From Selenomonas sp. (GTDB lineage Bacteria > Bacillota > Negativicutes > Selenomonadales > Selenomonadaceae), in the NCBI GenBank assembly GCA_018052705.1, contig JAGPMW010000007.1:1-64000 (forward strand): a DNA stretch of 64,000 nt, given 5' to 3'. Made by a program: the position numbers and the translations under genes. Shown here in pieces: positions 8,095-16,131 of this stretch (positions are counted from its first letter, which is position 1; each line of letters begins with the position of its first letter). The notes under the pieces were generated by a model. It had not been told where the DNA came from. It ran no database searches and saw nothing but the letters and a program-made list of their open reading frames with translations.

Positions 8095-9035
8095 TGATTT
8101 CACGTTTTCGTAGTCTTATACAACGCAATCTGCCTGTAAAGATTGCTTCTTTGTTGGTGGCGGTTATTCTCTGGGGCTATGTCATGAATGAGCAGAATCC
8201 AGCTACGGATGTTTCGTTTACGGTGCCAGTAAAGCTTGTCAATGCGCCGGACGGCTACATGGTTAAGCAGGGAACCGACAACATCAAGATCAAGGTGCGT
8301 GCTGCCCGGTCTCTTTTTGTAGCGAGTAATGAGGACAACTTCAAGGCGTATGTTGACCTGAAGGGTGCACAGGATGGCAAGAAAGCCTATAAGGTGCAGG
8401 TTGATCTGCCGCAGGGCTTTGAGATGATTGAGGAGAAACCAGATATAATTGATGTGACATTGGACCGGATCATAAAGAAAAGTGTCCGTGCGGATATCAA
8501 TGTAAATGGCGCACCCGCTCAGGGGGTGACGGTGGCCAAGGTCAGTCAGGCCAATAAACAGGTCGTTATTGAAGGTCCGGAATCACTGGTCAATGAAGTT
8601 GATCGGGTTATCGGTTATGTTGGTCTTACGGGCAAGAATGATACTGATTTTGACCTGCAGGTACCGCTTACCGCTATTAATGCTGATGGCCGCGAGGTGC
8701 AAGGCGTAACGGTACAGCCTTCGACGATGTATGTTATGATCCAGCTGGCCCGCGGGCTGACCAAGAAAATTGTTCTGATCCATGCTGTTACGGGAACAGA
8801 TCTGCCCAAGGGCTATGAACTGGCAGGGGTAAAAACCGACCCGGTGAAGATTGAGATTGCTGGTAATGAACAGGTTATTTCCGCAATCTCGTCGCTGGAT
8901 ACGGAGAAGATTTCGCTGGCAGATGTCACCCGGAATGCGGATAAGGGTGTCAAACTGATCCTGCCAGATGGGGTGACCGTGACAAATCGTGATGTAATGG
9001 TGCATCTGGTTGTCCGCGAGAAGAAAAATGAATAA
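8091..9035 (+). CDS. cdaR: CdaA regulator, YbbR-domain protein CdaR
   Basis: CdaR is a membrane-anchored extracytoplasmic protein that modulates CdaA. The 314-residue product has one N-terminal membrane helix (KIASLLVAVILWGYVMN) followed by tandem YbbR repeats, recognisable from recurring segments such as PVKLVNAPDGYMVKQG, VVIEGPESLVNEVDRV and ELAGVKTDPVKIEIAG. The start ATG overlaps the cdaA stop (ATGA), indicating coupling. Confidence 0.9.
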   Translation: MMISRFRSLIQRNLPVKIASLLVAVILWGYVMNEQNPATDVSFTVPVKLVNAPDGYMVKQGTDNIKIKVRAARSLFVASNEDNFKAYVDLKGAQDGKKAYKVQVDLPQGFEMIEEKPDIIDVTLDRIIKKSVRADINVNGAPAQGVTVAKVSQANKQVVIEGPESLVNEVDRVIGYVGLTGKNDTDFDLQVPLTAINADGREVQGVTVQPSTMYVMIQLARGLTKKIVLIHAVTGTDLPKGYELAGVKTDPVKIEIAGNEQVISAISSLDTEKISLADVTRNADKGVKLILPDGVTVTNRDVMVHLVVREKKNE

Positions 9036-9059
9036 AACTTAATGGAGTGAAGGTTACAA

Positions 9060-10679
9060 GTGTTAAGAATAAAAAATTTCCAGGTTGCATTTACCGATGA
9101 AGCCAGCCTGAAAGACCTTGCAGCTAAGCGCCTCAGATTACCACCTCAGGCTGTGCTTGAGGTGGTAATTGTGCGTAAGGCTGTGGATGCGCGCCGTTAT
9201 CATGGCGCGCCCGTGCAGTTTGTCTATGTGTTGGATGTTTGCTTGTCCGTAGATGAGCAGCAGGTTATGAAGAAAATGCATAAGGACAGGAATGTAGAAC
9301 AGATCCTGACAGAACCGGTGCGATCGGCAGTGCGCCGGGTATTGCCGGCAACGGCACAGCGTCCGGTAGTCATTGGTTTTGGTCCCGCTGGCATGTTTGC
9401 AGCACTTACGCTGGCGCAGGCCGGCTGGCAGCCGCTTGTGCTGGAACGCGGACAGGATGTGGATACCCGTCATCAGGATATCCAGCGGTTCTGGCAGGGG
9501 GGAGCACTGGATGTGCAGTCCAATGTTCAATTTGGCGAAGGCGGAGCAGGAACGTTCTCGGATGGAAAGCTCACCACACGCATTAATGACGGGCATATGC
9601 AGGATGTCATCACGGCTTTCATCAAAGCTGGTGCGCCGGAGGAAATCCGCTATCTGCATAAGCCACATATCGGGACGGATCTGTTACGGGGCGTTGTCCG
9701 CAATATTCGGCAGGAGATCATCCGGCTCGGCGGCGAGGTCCGCTTTGGCTGCCAGGTGACGGATCTGGAGCTCGTGCAGGGAGCTGTCCGGTCGATTATC
9801 GTTAATGGTGAGGAACGCATCCCCGCTGATGCGGTATTCCTTGGCATCGGACACTCGGCCCGGGATACCTATCAGATGCTGTTGGCAAAGGGCGTGGCTA
9901 TGGAAGCCAAGCCTTTTGCTATGGGGGTGCGTATCGAGCATCCGCAAGAGTTCATCGATCGCGCTCAGTATGGTGAGGATGCCGGTGACCGGCGTCTGCC
10001 AACCGCGGACTATGCGCTGACTTATCAGGACCCGGTGACAAAGCGTGGGGCTTATTCCTTCTGTATGTGCCCGGGCGGTCAGGTCGTTGCAGCGACTTCG
10101 CTGGAGGGGCATGTCTGCACGAATGGCATGAGTAATTTCCACCGGGACTCGGGGACCGCCAATGGTGCCCTGCTGGTGCAGGTCGGTCCGGCAGACTTTG
10201 GTCATGAGGTGCTCTCGGGGATGATGCTGCAGGACAAGCTGGAAGCCCTGGCCTTCGATCTTGGCGGGCGGAACTATTTCGCTCCGGTGCAGACGGTCGG
10301 TGATTTTCTTCAGGGAACGGCAGGTTCGACGCAGTTCCTGACGACGCCCACCTATCAGCCGGGAGTTAAAGCGGTAGACCTGCATCACTGCCTGCCTGAT
10401 TTCATGACAAGAACGCTGGCTGGTGCCTTGCCCTGGTTTGATCGTAAAATTCCTGGTTTTGCCGATGCCGGCGCTGTGATGACGGGGATTGAAGCGCGTT
10501 CTTCGGCTCCCTGCCGTATCCGCCGCAGCCGCGAGACCTTCGTCGCCGAGGCCAATCCTGGTCTGTATCCGATGGGGGAAGGTGCTGGCTATGCTGGCGG
10601 CATCATGAGTGCTGCGGTTGACGGCATGAAAGCCGCACTTGCATTTTTAGACGAAACTGTGCATACTATTAAGAGTTAA
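9060..10679 (+). CDS. FAD-dependent dehydrogenase, uncharacterised (COG2509-like)
   Basis: A 539-residue flavoprotein of the uncharacterised NAD(FAD)-utilising dehydrogenase group common in Firmicutes. The dinucleotide fold appears at about residues 100-125 (VVIGFGPAGMFAALTLA), followed by LERG and the FGEGGAGTFSDGKLTTRIND motif. GIEARSSAPCRIRR and MGEGAGYAGGIMSAAVDG close the FAD site near the C terminus. The N-terminal 90 residues form a small alpha/beta domain typical of this group. The GTG start follows TGGAGTGAAGG. It lies between cdaR and glmM with short gaps, so it is probably co-transcribed with them. Substrate unknown. The first 150 bases of the gene contain two perfect stem-loops (9137-9169 and 9189-9210). 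Confidence 0.85.
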   Translation: MLRIKNFQVAFTDEASLKDLAAKRLRLPPQAVLEVVIVRKAVDARRYHGAPVQFVYVLDVCLSVDEQQVMKKMHKDRNVEQILTEPVRSAVRRVLPATAQRPVVIGFGPAGMFAALTLAQAGWQPLVLERGQDVDTRHQDIQRFWQGGALDVQSNVQFGEGGAGTFSDGKLTTRINDGHMQDVITAFIKAGAPEEIRYLHKPHIGTDLLRGVVRNIRQEIIRLGGEVRFGCQVTDLELVQGAVRSIIVNGEERIPADAVFLGIGHSARDTYQMLLAKGVAMEAKPFAMGVRIEHPQEFIDRAQYGEDAGDRRLPTADYALTYQDPVTKRGAYSFCMCPGGQVVAATSLEGHVCTNGMSNFHRDSGTANGALLVQVGPADFGHEVLSGMMLQDKLEALAFDLGGRNYFAPVQTVGDFLQGTAGSTQFLTTPTYQPGVKAVDLHHCLPDFMTRTLAGALPWFDRKIPGFADAGAVMTGIEARSSAPCRIRRSRETFVAEANPGLYPMGEGAGYAGGIMSAAVDGMKAALAFLDETVHTIKS

Positions 10680-10716
10680 CGGGTAATAACCTGACATTAT
10701 AGGGGGATTTTTCATT

Positions 10717-12066
10717 ATGGCAAGATTATTTGGTACCGATGGTGTTCGTGGCGAGGCAAACATTTCCTTATTACCGGAGATGGCGTATCGCTTGGGGCGC
10801 GCGGCTACGATTTATTTCGGCAAGGAGTCTGAAGAGCAGCCGCTTATCCTCATTGGCCGTGATACACGCCTGTCCGGTGAGATGTTCGAAGCAGCGCTGA
10901 CGGCAGGTATCTGCTCGGCGGGCGGCCGTGCTATGTTGGCCGGAGTCATCCCAACGCCGGCAATTGCCTATCTTGCCCACCGCCACAAGGCCAAAGCAGG
11001 TATCGTGATCTCGGCATCGCATAATCCGTTCTATGACAACGGCATCAAGTTCTTTGGCGGTGATGGCTATAAACTGCCGGATGCGGTCGAGGATGAGCTT
11101 GAGGCCATCGTTCATCAGCTGGAAGAGGATGATAATCTGGCCCGTCCGTCGGGAGAGCATATCGGTCATATCGAGTACCGTACGGATCTGCTCAACGAAT
11201 ATGTTGAATTTGTTCTGAGCACCTGTCAGGAGCGCTTCGATGGCATGAAGATTGTCATGGATTGCGCGAATGGTGCGGCTTATGAGGTTATGCCGCGTAT
11301 TCTGCGCGAGCTCGGTGCCAAGGTCAAGATTATCCACGCTCTGCCGAATGGGGTCAATATCAACGATCATTGCGGCTCAACACATATGGAGTCTCTGCAG
11401 AAAGCGGTTGTGGAGAACGGCGCAGATTTTGGTATTGCCAATGATGGTGATGCGGACCGCTGTCTCTGTGTTGACGAAAAGGGTCAGATTATCGATGGCG
11501 ATCATATCCTCGTGATGTGTGCACAGGATATGATGAAGAAGGGCACGCTGCCGTATAACACGGTCGTCACGACGGTTATGGCCAATATCGGTTTTCATAA
11601 GGCCATCAAAGAGGCCGGCGGCCGTGTCGAGATCACGCAGGTCGGCGACCGTTATGTGCTTGAGAATATGCTCAAGAATGGTTATAAGATTGGTGGCGAG
11701 CAGTCCGGCCATGTCATCTTTACGGACTACAGTACGACTGGCGATGGACCAATCACAGCCCTGCAGGTACTGGCCTCGCTCAAGCGCAGTGGACGCAAGG
11801 CATCTGAGCTGACGGCACTCATGACAACTTATCCGCAGCTGCTGGTTAATGTCAAGGTAGCAACGAAGGATGGCTGGGAAGAAAACCAGGCGATTGAGCA
11901 GGCTATCGAAGCCGGCAACAAGGAACTGGGCGATGATGGTCGTATTCTGGTTCGTCCATCGGGCACTGAGCCGTTGATCCGTGTTATGGCTGAGGGGCCG
12001 GATCAGGCGCAGCTCGATTCGATCTGTCACCATATCGCTGATGTGGTCAAGGCAGAACAGGGTTGA
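10717..12066 (+). CDS. glmM: Phosphoglucosamine mutase
   Basis: GlmM converts glucosamine-6-phosphate to glucosamine-1-phosphate for UDP-GlcNAc, hence peptidoglycan and LPS. The 449-residue protein starts MARLFGTDGVRGEAN and has the phosphoserine loop GIVISASHNP with the catalytic Ser at about 101. It also has the Mg-binding NDGDADRC, the sugar-binding GGEQSGHVIF and the phosphate-binding VRPSGTEPLIRV. It ends the cdaA operon and is followed immediately by cbiK. Confidence 0.97.
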   Translation: MARLFGTDGVRGEANISLLPEMAYRLGRAATIYFGKESEEQPLILIGRDTRLSGEMFEAALTAGICSAGGRAMLAGVIPTPAIAYLAHRHKAKAGIVISASHNPFYDNGIKFFGGDGYKLPDAVEDELEAIVHQLEEDDNLARPSGEHIGHIEYRTDLLNEYVEFVLSTCQERFDGMKIVMDCANGAAYEVMPRILRELGAKVKIIHALPNGVNINDHCGSTHMESLQKAVVENGADFGIANDGDADRCLCVDEKGQIIDGDHILVMCAQDMMKKGTLPYNTVVTTVMANIGFHKAIKEAGGRVEITQVGDRYVLENMLKNGYKIGGEQSGHVIFTDYSTTGDGPITALQVLASLKRSGRKASELTALMTTYPQLLVNVKVATKDGWEENQAIEQAIEAGNKELGDDGRILVRPSGTEPLIRVMAEGPDQAQLDSICHHIADVVKAEQG

Positions 12067-12072
12067 GTGAGT

Positions 12073-12858
12073 ATGAAAAAAGCTATTGTTTTTTGTAGTT
12101 TTGGAGTCAGTGATGCCAGGGCGCGTCAGGCGTGCCTGGATGCTTCGGCTGAGCTGATCCAACAGCATTTTCCGGCGTTTACGGTCCGACAGGCCTATAC
12201 GTCGGTCTTTATCCAGAAAAGGCTCAAGGCGCAGGGAATCGTCATTGATTCCCTGCCTGAAGCACTGGACCGCCTGCAGCAGGAAGGTTTCGAGCAGGTG
12301 ATTATCCAGCCTTCACATCTGACGCCTGGTGAGGAGTTTGACCAGAAAGTGATGAGGGCGGCTGCTGAGGCTGCGGACAAGTTCCGCAGCCTCAGGGTCA
12401 GCCAACCTGTTTTTGCTGCACCGGAAGATTATCCACGGGCACTGGCAGCTATTCTGCCGGAACTGCCGCTGACGTCTGGCGAGCAGCTTGTGCTGCTGGG
12501 GCATGGTTCACCGCATCATCATAATCCGGTGTATGAACGGCTGCAGCAGGAGGCTGATCGACAGCACCTGCCGGTTCATGTTGGGGTATTGGAGCAATCC
12601 GATACCCCGGACTATGGCACTGTCCGCAGGCGGCTGCAGGCCTGTGAAGCGGATCAGGTTCTTCTTGCCCCCTTGCTGTTGGCCGGTGGTATGCATGTTA
12701 CCTCGGATATGGCCGGGGATGCGCCGGAATCATGGAAAAGCCGTCTGACAGCAGATGGCTACACAGTTCGCACAGATCTGCGCGGGCTCGGCGAGTACCC
12801 GTCGTTCCGAGCCCTTTATCTGCGCCGGCTTGAGGAGCTGCTTGAGGCTGAATACTGA
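12073..12858 (+). CDS. cbiK: Sirohydrochlorin cobaltochelatase CbiK, cytoplasmic form
   Basis: Class II chelatase inserting Co2+ into sirohydrochlorin in anaerobic cobalamin synthesis. The product (about 262 residues) starts MKKAIVFCSFG and carries two metal-site histidine segments, VLLGHGSPHHHNP and GGMHVTSDMAGD. It has no signal peptide, in contrast to the second CbiK at 14992. The ATG at 12073 is preferred over a GTG at 12067 that abuts the glmM stop; a weak GGGTTGAG precedes it. The coding sequence contains three long stem-loops (12232-12255, 12365-12395, 12583-12608). It may belong to the glmM transcript. A related chelatase activity (Ni or Fe) cannot be excluded. Confidence 0.88.
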   Translation: MKKAIVFCSFGVSDARARQACLDASAELIQQHFPAFTVRQAYTSVFIQKRLKAQGIVIDSLPEALDRLQQEGFEQVIIQPSHLTPGEEFDQKVMRAAAEAADKFRSLRVSQPVFAAPEDYPRALAAILPELPLTSGEQLVLLGHGSPHHHNPVYERLQQEADRQHLPVHVGVLEQSDTPDYGTVRRRLQACEADQVLLAPLLLAGGMHVTSDMAGDAPESWKSRLTADGYTVRTDLRGLGEYPSFRALYLRRLEELLEAEY

Positions 12859-12912
12859 AAATTGAATAAACGGAATAACTCATAGCTATTAGCGATATGC
12901 CCATAATGTATT

Positions 12913-12940
12913 TTGTATTTTTTGAAAATTCATGTATACT
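12913..12940 (+). promoter_or_regulatory. Probable promoter for the decarboxylase subunit pair
   Basis: TTGTAT (12913-12918) and TATACT (12935-12940) are 16 bases apart in the A+T-rich gap between cbiK and the small gamma/delta subunit gene. Confidence 0.45.
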
Positions 12941-13002
12941 ATAAATGTAATCATTTACCCAACGGAAGTATATTGGGCAGTATTCTAAAATGAGGTGAGT
13001 TT

Positions 13003-13359
13003 ATGTCGCAACCTGTAACAACTAATCCCTGGATCATTATGCTGATCAACATGACGGTCGTGTTCCTGGTGCTGGCCGCTTTGGGGCTTGTCATTAAGTT
13101 CATTCATTACATCGATCCGACTAAGTCAAAACTCGAGTCAGAGGACGAGACTGCGGTGTCCGATGCGCCGCCAGATCTACCCGCTGTTTCGGCCAGCCCG
13201 GAGCCAGTGGCGAACGGAGTTTCTCCTGAGGTCGTCGCTGTTATCGCTGCGGCTATAGCCAGCTATGGCTGTGAAGCCGGACAGATTCATTCCATCCGTC
13301 CGATTGAGCGCATGGGGTGGAGGACTTCTGTCCGCACGCAGATTACGCAACGGTCATAA
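13003..13359 (+). CDS. Small subunit of a sodium-translocating decarboxylase (OadG/MmdD type)
   Basis: This 118-residue protein has one N-terminal membrane helix (WIIMLINMTVVFLVLAALGLVIKF). An acidic and Pro/Ala-rich linker and a C-terminal segment (EVVAVIAAAIASYGC...IRPIERMGW) follow. That layout is typical of gamma (oxaloacetate) or delta (methylmalonyl-CoA) subunits, which tie the carboxyltransferase to the membrane beta subunit. TGAGGTGAG precedes the ATG. The beta subunit follows 21 bases downstream. No alpha carboxyltransferase or biotin carrier gene is in the window, so the substrate cannot be told. Confidence 0.85.
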   Translation: MSQPVTTNPWIIMLINMTVVFLVLAALGLVIKFIHYIDPTKSKLESEDETAVSDAPPDLPAVSASPEPVANGVSPEVVAVIAAAIASYGCEAGQIHSIRPIERMGWRTSVRTQITQRS

Positions 13360-13380
13360 GGCTGGAAGGGAGCGAGAATA

Positions 13381-14511
13381 ATGGAACTTATCAATGCATT
13401 TTCCGTGTCGCTGCAGGCTGTCTGGAATGACAGTGGCTTTTCGGTATTTACCGTGGGCAATGGCATCATGATCCTGGTTGGTCTGGTGCTGCTGTATCTG
13501 GCGATTGTCAAGGAATTTGAACCGCTGCTGCTGGGGCCGATTGCTTTCGGCTGCATTTTGGCTAATTTCCCACGTACAGGTTTCCTCACAGATCCGGGAC
13601 TCATGCAGGCCATTCATTATGGCATTGCAAACGAGATTTTTCCACCGCTTATTTTCCTCGGCATTGGTGCGATGACGGATTTCGGTCCGCTGATTGCCCG
13701 GCCGTCCACGCTGCTGATGGGAGCTGCCGCCCAGATTGGCGTATTTGTAGCTTTAATGGGGGCAATGTTCCTGGGGTTCAATGTGCAGGAGGCTGGCGCT
13801 ATCGGTATCATTGGCGGCGCTGACGGTCCGACTGCTATTTATCTGGCTATCCAGATGGCACCACATCTGCTCGGTGCTATTGCGGTTGCGGCCTATTCCT
13901 ATATGTCGCTGGTACCGCTGATCCAGCCACCGGTCATGAATCTGCTGACATCCAAGCGTGAGCGCGAGGTTGTCATGGAGCAGATGCGTCCGGTATCGAA
14001 GTTTGAGCGTGTCTGTTTCCCGGTCATATCGGCTATCCTCATCAGTCTCTTGCTGCCGCCAATTGCTTCGCTGCTTGGCTGCCTCATGCTTGGCAATCTG
14101 TTCCGTGAGTCTGGCGTCATGGATCGTCTGTCGGATACGGCTCAGAATTCGCTGTGCAATATCGTCACGATTTTTCTGGCGACTGGTACTGGCATGACGA
14201 TGAGTGCGGAGGAATTCCTGATTCCGCAGACGCTGCTCATCATCCTGCTCGGCCTCATTGCCTTCATATTCGGTACGGCGGGCGGTGTCGTATTTGGTAA
14301 AATCATGTGCCGCTGGTCTGGCTGGAAGATCAATCCGCTGATCGGGTCGGCTGGTGTGTCGGCTGTGCCGATGGCAGCTCGTGTGAGCCAGCTTGTTGGC
14401 ATGAAAGCGAAACCGGGTAATTATCTGCTCATGCATGCCATGGGCCCAAATGTCGCTGGTGTTATTGGAACGGCTGTTGCGGCTGGCACCATGCTGGCTA
14501 TGCTCAAGTAA
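13381..14511 (+). CDS. Sodium ion-translocating decarboxylase beta subunit
   Basis: The membrane subunit that decarboxylates carboxybiotin and pumps Na+ outward. The 376-residue protein is strongly hydrophobic with about nine helices. It contains the signature [12 protein letters not shown], whose Asp takes part in Na+ and proton movement in the family, and [20 protein letters not shown] near the C terminus. The sequence fits OadB, MmdB and GcdB equally well. GGAAGGGAGCG provides the ribosome binding site. In Negativicutes such pumps commonly work on methylmalonyl-CoA or oxaloacetate; the partner subunits must be encoded elsewhere. Confidence 0.93.
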   Translation: MELINAFSVSLQAVWNDSGFSVFTVGNGIMILVGLVLLYLAIVKEFEPLLLGPIAFGCILANFPRTGFLTDPGLMQAIHYGIANEIFPPLIFLGIGAMTDFGPLIARPSTLLMGAAAQIGVFVALMGAMFLGFNVQEAGAIGIIGGADGPTAIYLAIQMAPHLLGAIAVAAYSYMSLVPLIQPPVMNLLTSKREREVVMEQMRPVSKFERVCFPVISAILISLLLPPIASLLGCLMLGNLFRESGVMDRLSDTAQNSLCNIVTIFLATGTGMTMSAEEFLIPQTLLIILLGLIAFIFGTAGGVVFGKIMCRWSGWKINPLIGSAGVSAVPMAARVSQLVGMKAKPGNYLLMHAMGPNVAGVIGTAVAAGTMLAMLK

Positions 14512-14531
14512 TCCATAAAGAATATTGGCTC

Positions 14532-14562
14532 CTGCTGTGCTGCGGTACGGCAGTAGTTTTTT
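14532..14562 (+). terminator. Terminator after the decarboxylase beta subunit gene
   Basis: CTGCTGT pairs with ACGGCAG (one wobble) and is followed by TAG and six to seven T residues, between the beta subunit gene and the riboswitch promoter. Confidence 0.65.
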
Positions 14563-14593
14563 ATTGGGGTGGAAGGGACATATATATGGGTGC

Positions 14594-14622
14594 TTGACAG
14601 ATATCCTGACACGCATTATAAT
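14594..14622 (+). promoter_or_regulatory. Consensus sigma-70 promoter driving the cobalamin riboswitch
   Basis: A perfect TTGACA (14594-14599) and a perfect TATAAT (14617-14622) are separated by 17 bases. Transcription would start about 14630, some 360 bases before the first codon, leaving a long regulated leader. Confidence 0.85.
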
Positions 14623-14649
14623 TAACGCTGATGGATCCATCATAATTTC

Positions 14650-14830
14650 ATATGTAAAGGGAACAGGTGTCATCCGGTGCAAACCCGGATGCTGAAAAGA
14701 GAAGCTGGATGAGCCAGCACGGTCCCGCCACTGTAAGGGGAGCGAATCTGCATAGTTAAGTCACTGGGCTGCATACAGCCTGGGAAGGCGCAGAAGAGCA
14801 ATGAACCGAGTCAGGAGAACTGCCTGTTTG
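14650..14830 (+). promoter_or_regulatory. Cobalamin (AdoCbl-type) riboswitch aptamer
   Basis: The leader contains the ordered elements of a cobalamin riboswitch: AAAGGGAACAGGTG at the start, a B12 box (GCACGGTCCCGCCACTGT, 14717-14734) and an AAGGCGCAGAAG segment. The closing AACCGAGTCAGGAGAACTGC lies at 14813-14822 and just beyond. A following hairpin, GTGCGTT-GGGG-AACGCAC (14843-14860), could be the P13 kissing stem. With the terminator downstream, ligand binding would be expected to stop transcription of the secreted CbiK, CbiL and ABC importer genes when cobalamin is abundant. This logic is known for the family and inferred here. Confidence 0.92.
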
Positions 14831-14883
14831 ACAATCACCGTTGTGCGTTGGGGAACGCACGCTACCTGCGAGCGATGGGGAGG

Positions 14884-14924
14884 AGATTTTCAAGCATATA
14901 GTTTTTATGCTGTTTTTGAAAATC
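14884..14924 (+). promoter_or_regulatory. Possible competing hairpin in the riboswitch expression platform
   Basis: GATTTTCAAGCATA and TATGC...TTGAAAATC can form a second long stem between the aptamer and the terminator. Its 3' arm ends next to the terminator's 5' arm, so it may take part in switching. No direct overlap with the terminator stem was found, hence low confidence. Confidence 0.35.
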
Positions 14925-14925
14925 G

Positions 14926-14958
14926 ACGTCTTTCTGCCGTAGCGGAAAGACGTTTTTT
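14926..14958 (+). terminator. Riboswitch-controlled terminator
   Basis: ACGTCTTTC (14926-14934) pairs perfectly with GAAAGACGT (14945-14953), followed by six T residues. It sits 33 bases before the coding sequence, the usual place for an attenuator. Confidence 0.82.
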
Positions 14959-14991
14959 GTTGCGAGTTTATTTGTTCTAGGAGGAAATTCT

Positions 14992-15984
14992 ATGAAGAAC
15001 TGGAAAAAGATGCTGGCTGCCGGACTGGCCTGCGGTGCGGTACTAAGCATGACGCAGCCACCGGCAGAAGCTGCGTATGAGCTGAATGCCCAGGTCAAGG
15101 CACCGACTATGGCGTTAAAGACTGCTTCGGAGATTGGTGTGCTGCATCATGAGAGCAAAGATCTGGCACAGAAGCCCAATAAGGATGCGATCGTCGTTAT
15201 GACCTTTGGTACCACGTTCAAGGATACCCGGGCCAAGACGATCGATGCGACGGTTGCCGCTATTCAGGCTAAACATCCGAATACCAAGGTAATCACGGCC
15301 TATACGTCACATATTATCATCAAGCGGGTCAAGGAGCATGAAGGTATCGTTTACCCGACACCGGAGCAGGCCATGGCCCAGCTCAAAAAAGAAGGCTATA
15401 CCCGTGTAGCGCTCGCTAGTCTCGATGTTATTCCGGGCATGGAGTACAACTATGATATGGGCGTCTATCAAAACTACAAGAAACAGTTTAAGAAAATGAC
15501 GCTTGGTACCTCGCTGATGTATTGGCAGGGGCAGGAGGGGCAGGCCGATGATGTGACGGATACCATCAAGGCTTTTGCTACGCAGTTCCCTAAGCAGGGA
15601 AAGAAGGATGCGATTCTTGTCATGGCACATGGCACCCCACAGGTATCCAATGCCTATTATTCTGTTATTCAGGCAAAGATTGATGAACTGGGCTATAAAA
15701 ATGTCTATGTCTACACAGTCGAAGGCTGGCCAAATCTCGAAACTGTAATGCCAAAACTTAAGGCACATGGCATCAGGCATGTCACGCTTATGCCGCTGAT
15801 GATGGTTGCTGGCGACCATGCCAATAACGACATGGCTGGCAAAGATACAGATTCACATAAATCTGTCCTCGAAAAGGCTGGCTACAAGGTTGATGCCTAC
15901 ATTCATGGTATCGGTGAGAATCCAGCTGTTCGGGCCTTGTATGTACAGCGGGCTGAAGATGCCTGGAATGCCCTGGTGAAATAA
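14992..15984 (+). CDS. cbiK: Exported sirohydrochlorin cobaltochelatase (CbiK-P type)
   Basis: A CbiK-family chelatase of 330 residues with a clear signal peptide (MKNWKKMLAAGLACGAVLSM, cleavage near PAEAA), so it should act in the periplasm. The chelatase half-domains carry VVMTFGTTFKDTRAKT and VMAHGTPQVSNAYYS, and GDHANNDMAGKD holds the C-terminal metal ligand histidine. Periplasmic CbiK forms in sulfate reducers bind heme and may be linked to metal or tetrapyrrole uptake. Here the gene is first behind a cobalamin riboswitch and precedes a precorrin methyltransferase and a BtuFCD-like importer, which supports a corrinoid or cobalt role. GGAGG precedes the ATG by six bases. Confidence 0.92.
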   Translation: MKNWKKMLAAGLACGAVLSMTQPPAEAAYELNAQVKAPTMALKTASEIGVLHHESKDLAQKPNKDAIVVMTFGTTFKDTRAKTIDATVAAIQAKHPNTKVITAYTSHIIIKRVKEHEGIVYPTPEQAMAQLKKEGYTRVALASLDVIPGMEYNYDMGVYQNYKKQFKKMTLGTSLMYWQGQEGQADDVTDTIKAFATQFPKQGKKDAILVMAHGTPQVSNAYYSVIQAKIDELGYKNVYVYTVEGWPNLETVMPKLKAHGIRHVTLMPLMMVAGDHANNDMAGKDTDSHKSVLEKAGYKVDAYIHGIGENPAVRALYVQRAEDAWNALVK

Positions 15985-15995
15985 AAGACCACATG

Positions 15996-16048
15996 ATCCC
16001 GCCAGTAAAAGGTGCTGTAAACCCTAAGTCCGCCTTTTTCGGCGGGAT
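15996..16048 (+). terminator. Weak hairpin after the exported cbiK
   Basis: ATCCCGCC (15996-16003) can pair with GGCGGGAT (16041-16048), or CCGCC (16030-16034) with GGCGG (16041-16045) around a T-rich loop. There is no T-run after the stem, so this may be a processing or partial termination site within the operon. Confidence 0.3.
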
Positions 16049-16131
16049 TTATAGTAAATCCTGTTCGTTGACACGGGTGGGGGGGTGGTGTAAGATAAAC
16101 AAGAATGAAATTTATGGAGGTTTGTGCACTT

